A DNA stretch of 32,656 nt, from the NCBI GenBank assembly GCA_043780595.1, contig JAYWCL010000028.1, positions 1 to 32,656 on the forward strand. The letters are read 5' to 3'. Each line of letters starts with the position of its first letter. Position 1 is the first letter of the stretch. Position numbers and translations under genes: made by a program. Below the pieces are notes generated by a model that was not told the DNA's origin, searched no databases, and worked only from the letters and a program-made list of their open reading frames with translations. The DNA comes from Limnoglobus sp043780595 (GTDB lineage Bacteria; Planctomycetota; Planctomycetia; Gemmatales; Gemmataceae). Positions 31,882-32,656 of the stretch are shown one piece after another.

Positions 31882-31951
31882 GCGAAGCGCGGGGCACGAT
31901 GTATCGAATGACAACGTGATTTTGAGCGTGTTCAAGCCGCCCGCGCTTCGC
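31882..31951. repeat. 12-bp inverted repeat between converging genes
   Basis: GCGAAGCGCGGG (31882-31893) is exactly reverse-complemented at 31940-31951 with a 46-base loop. It lies between moaA (+) and the DUF3467 gene (-) and may act as a 3'-end structure; there is no T-run. Confidence 0.55.
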
Positions 31952-31991
31952 TACGCAGAGCCTACGCGGCGCGGCTAAACTTCGACATCGA

Positions 31992-32369
31992 TCACCCTTG
32001 GGGGCGCGGTTGGCCCTGGCCCTGGTAGCGCAGGCGCTTTTGGGCGTCGACTTCGAGTGCGCCGAAAAGTTGTTCGTGGCGGGCGATGATCTGCCGGAGG
32101 GAGTCCATGAGTCGCTTCGCGACGTACGGATTCAGCACGAGGCGATGGCTGAACTGGAGCGGTTCGGCGGTGTTGGGCGACTGCATGATGCCGGTGTGCA
32201 GGCCGATGTCGACGAGGATTTCTTCCATCGAACTACTCAGGCTCAGACGGAAGAAGTTCGCGTAGACCGCTTGCATCTTCGAGACGTCGATCGGGATTTG
32301 AATCGACGTCGGTTGTTGCGGTCCCGCTGCGGTCAGTGGGACTTCTGGCGTCTTGGCTTCGTCGGCCAT
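31992..32369 (-). CDS. DUF3467 domain protein
   Basis: The 125-residue protein has a variable acidic/Pro-rich start (MADEAKTPEVPLTAAG). DUF3467 follows: YANFFRLSLSSSMEEILVDIG, LQFSHRLVLNPYVAKRLMDSL and RQIIARHEQLFG. This small beta-alpha domain of unknown function is found in many bacteria and resembles immunity- or chaperone-like adaptors in size, but no function is proven. The C-terminus is Gln/Arg/Pro-rich (QGQGQPRPQG). Start ATG 32369 has GGAGAAG upstream; the longer frame to 32531 is not conserved-looking. Its upstream region contains the second hairpin repeat. Confidence 0.87.
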   Translation of the reverse strand: MADEAKTPEVPLTAAGPQQPTSIQIPIDVSKMQAVYANFFRLSLSSSMEEILVDIGLHTGIMQSPNTAEPLQFSHRLVLNPYVAKRLMDSLRQIIARHEQLFGALEVDAQKRLRYQGQGQPRPQG

Positions 32370-32608
32370 AACAACTTCTCCAAGTGGGGGTACATTCGGT
32401 CGCGGTGGTATGGACCGCAGACAATAGGGTTGCGCAGTTCGCTTACTCAATCTATCCGTTGCCTCGCGTGTGTGAAGGGGTTCACGCGATGTCGTTCGCT
32501 GCGGTATCGTATTCTGCGTCGAGCGAAGCACGACGAAAGGCGAGCGGGTGGGCGTCAGCCCCCTGATCTTTCCGGAGTCGTAGGCAATGTCAATTCAGCA
32601 ATTCTGAC

Positions 32609-32656
32609 GTAGTCGAAGTCGTGAGACTTCGGGACGCAGTGACTTCCTGCGTCCCG
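32609..32656. repeat. 22-bp-arm inverted repeat, copy 2 (cut by window end)
   Basis: The arm GTAGTCGAAGTC GTGAGACTTC is identical to copy 1 over all 22 bases (32609-32630). Then comes an inner hairpin CGGGACGCAG-TGACTTC-CTGCGTCCCG (32630-32656) reaching the window end. Copy 1 keeps only a shortened version of this inner part. The right arm should follow outside the window. Confidence 0.85.

Overview
The window looks like part of a planctomycete chromosome, most likely from the Gemmataceae or a close relative. The evidence is a DUF1501/DUF1553 gene pair, a secreted DUF1080 protein, a secreted sugar-isomerase-like protein, an O-GlcNAc-transferase-like TPR protein, a DUF3467 protein, high GC, little operon structure, and dispersed palindromic repeats. 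No tRNA, rRNA or CRISPR array was seen.

Left part (1-9.7 kb): the 3' end of an ISL3-type transposase is followed by two minus-strand genes that both look like dead enzymes. One is a membrane-anchored protein-kinase homologue lacking the catalytic Lys, Asp and DFG Asp. The other is a CpaF/GspE-like protein with one and a half copies of the N-terminal hub domain and no ATPase domain. A lipid/sugar-exposed module follows: a secreted DUF1080 protein, a divergent OprO/OprP-like porin, and the DUF1553-DUF1501 operon.

Middle (9.7-14.4 kb): a compact type II restriction-modification system. A PD-(D/E)xK nuclease sits behind a C-protein-like XRE regulator, and both diverge from a C5-cytosine methyltransferase. 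The 76-bp spacer holds a consensus-like promoter for the methyltransferase, and its -10 box lies inside a two-box operator closely resembling C-protein operators. GTGCAC was not found in the window by eye, which fits a tentative ApaLI-like assignment of the nuclease. An orphan ParB and a patatin-like lipoprotein follow.

Right-centre (14.4-25.5 kb): a PPi-type phosphofructokinase, DUF6438 and small membrane proteins, an operon of a TPR/GT41 glycosyltransferase and an ArsS-like radical SAM protein, ribosomal protein S18 with its own terminator, a secreted TIM-barrel protein, an unknown conserved-looking protein, an acyltransferase-3 membrane protein and a UbiD decarboxylase.

Right (25.5-32.7 kb): a large MASE1-PAS-hybrid histidine kinase, moaE, a histidine phosphatase, a ~516-bp inverted-repeat element (MITE-like) and moaA. 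The two molybdopterin genes are thus split by a phosphatase and a repeat element. A DUF3467 gene and a second copy of a 22-bp-arm hairpin repeat close the window.
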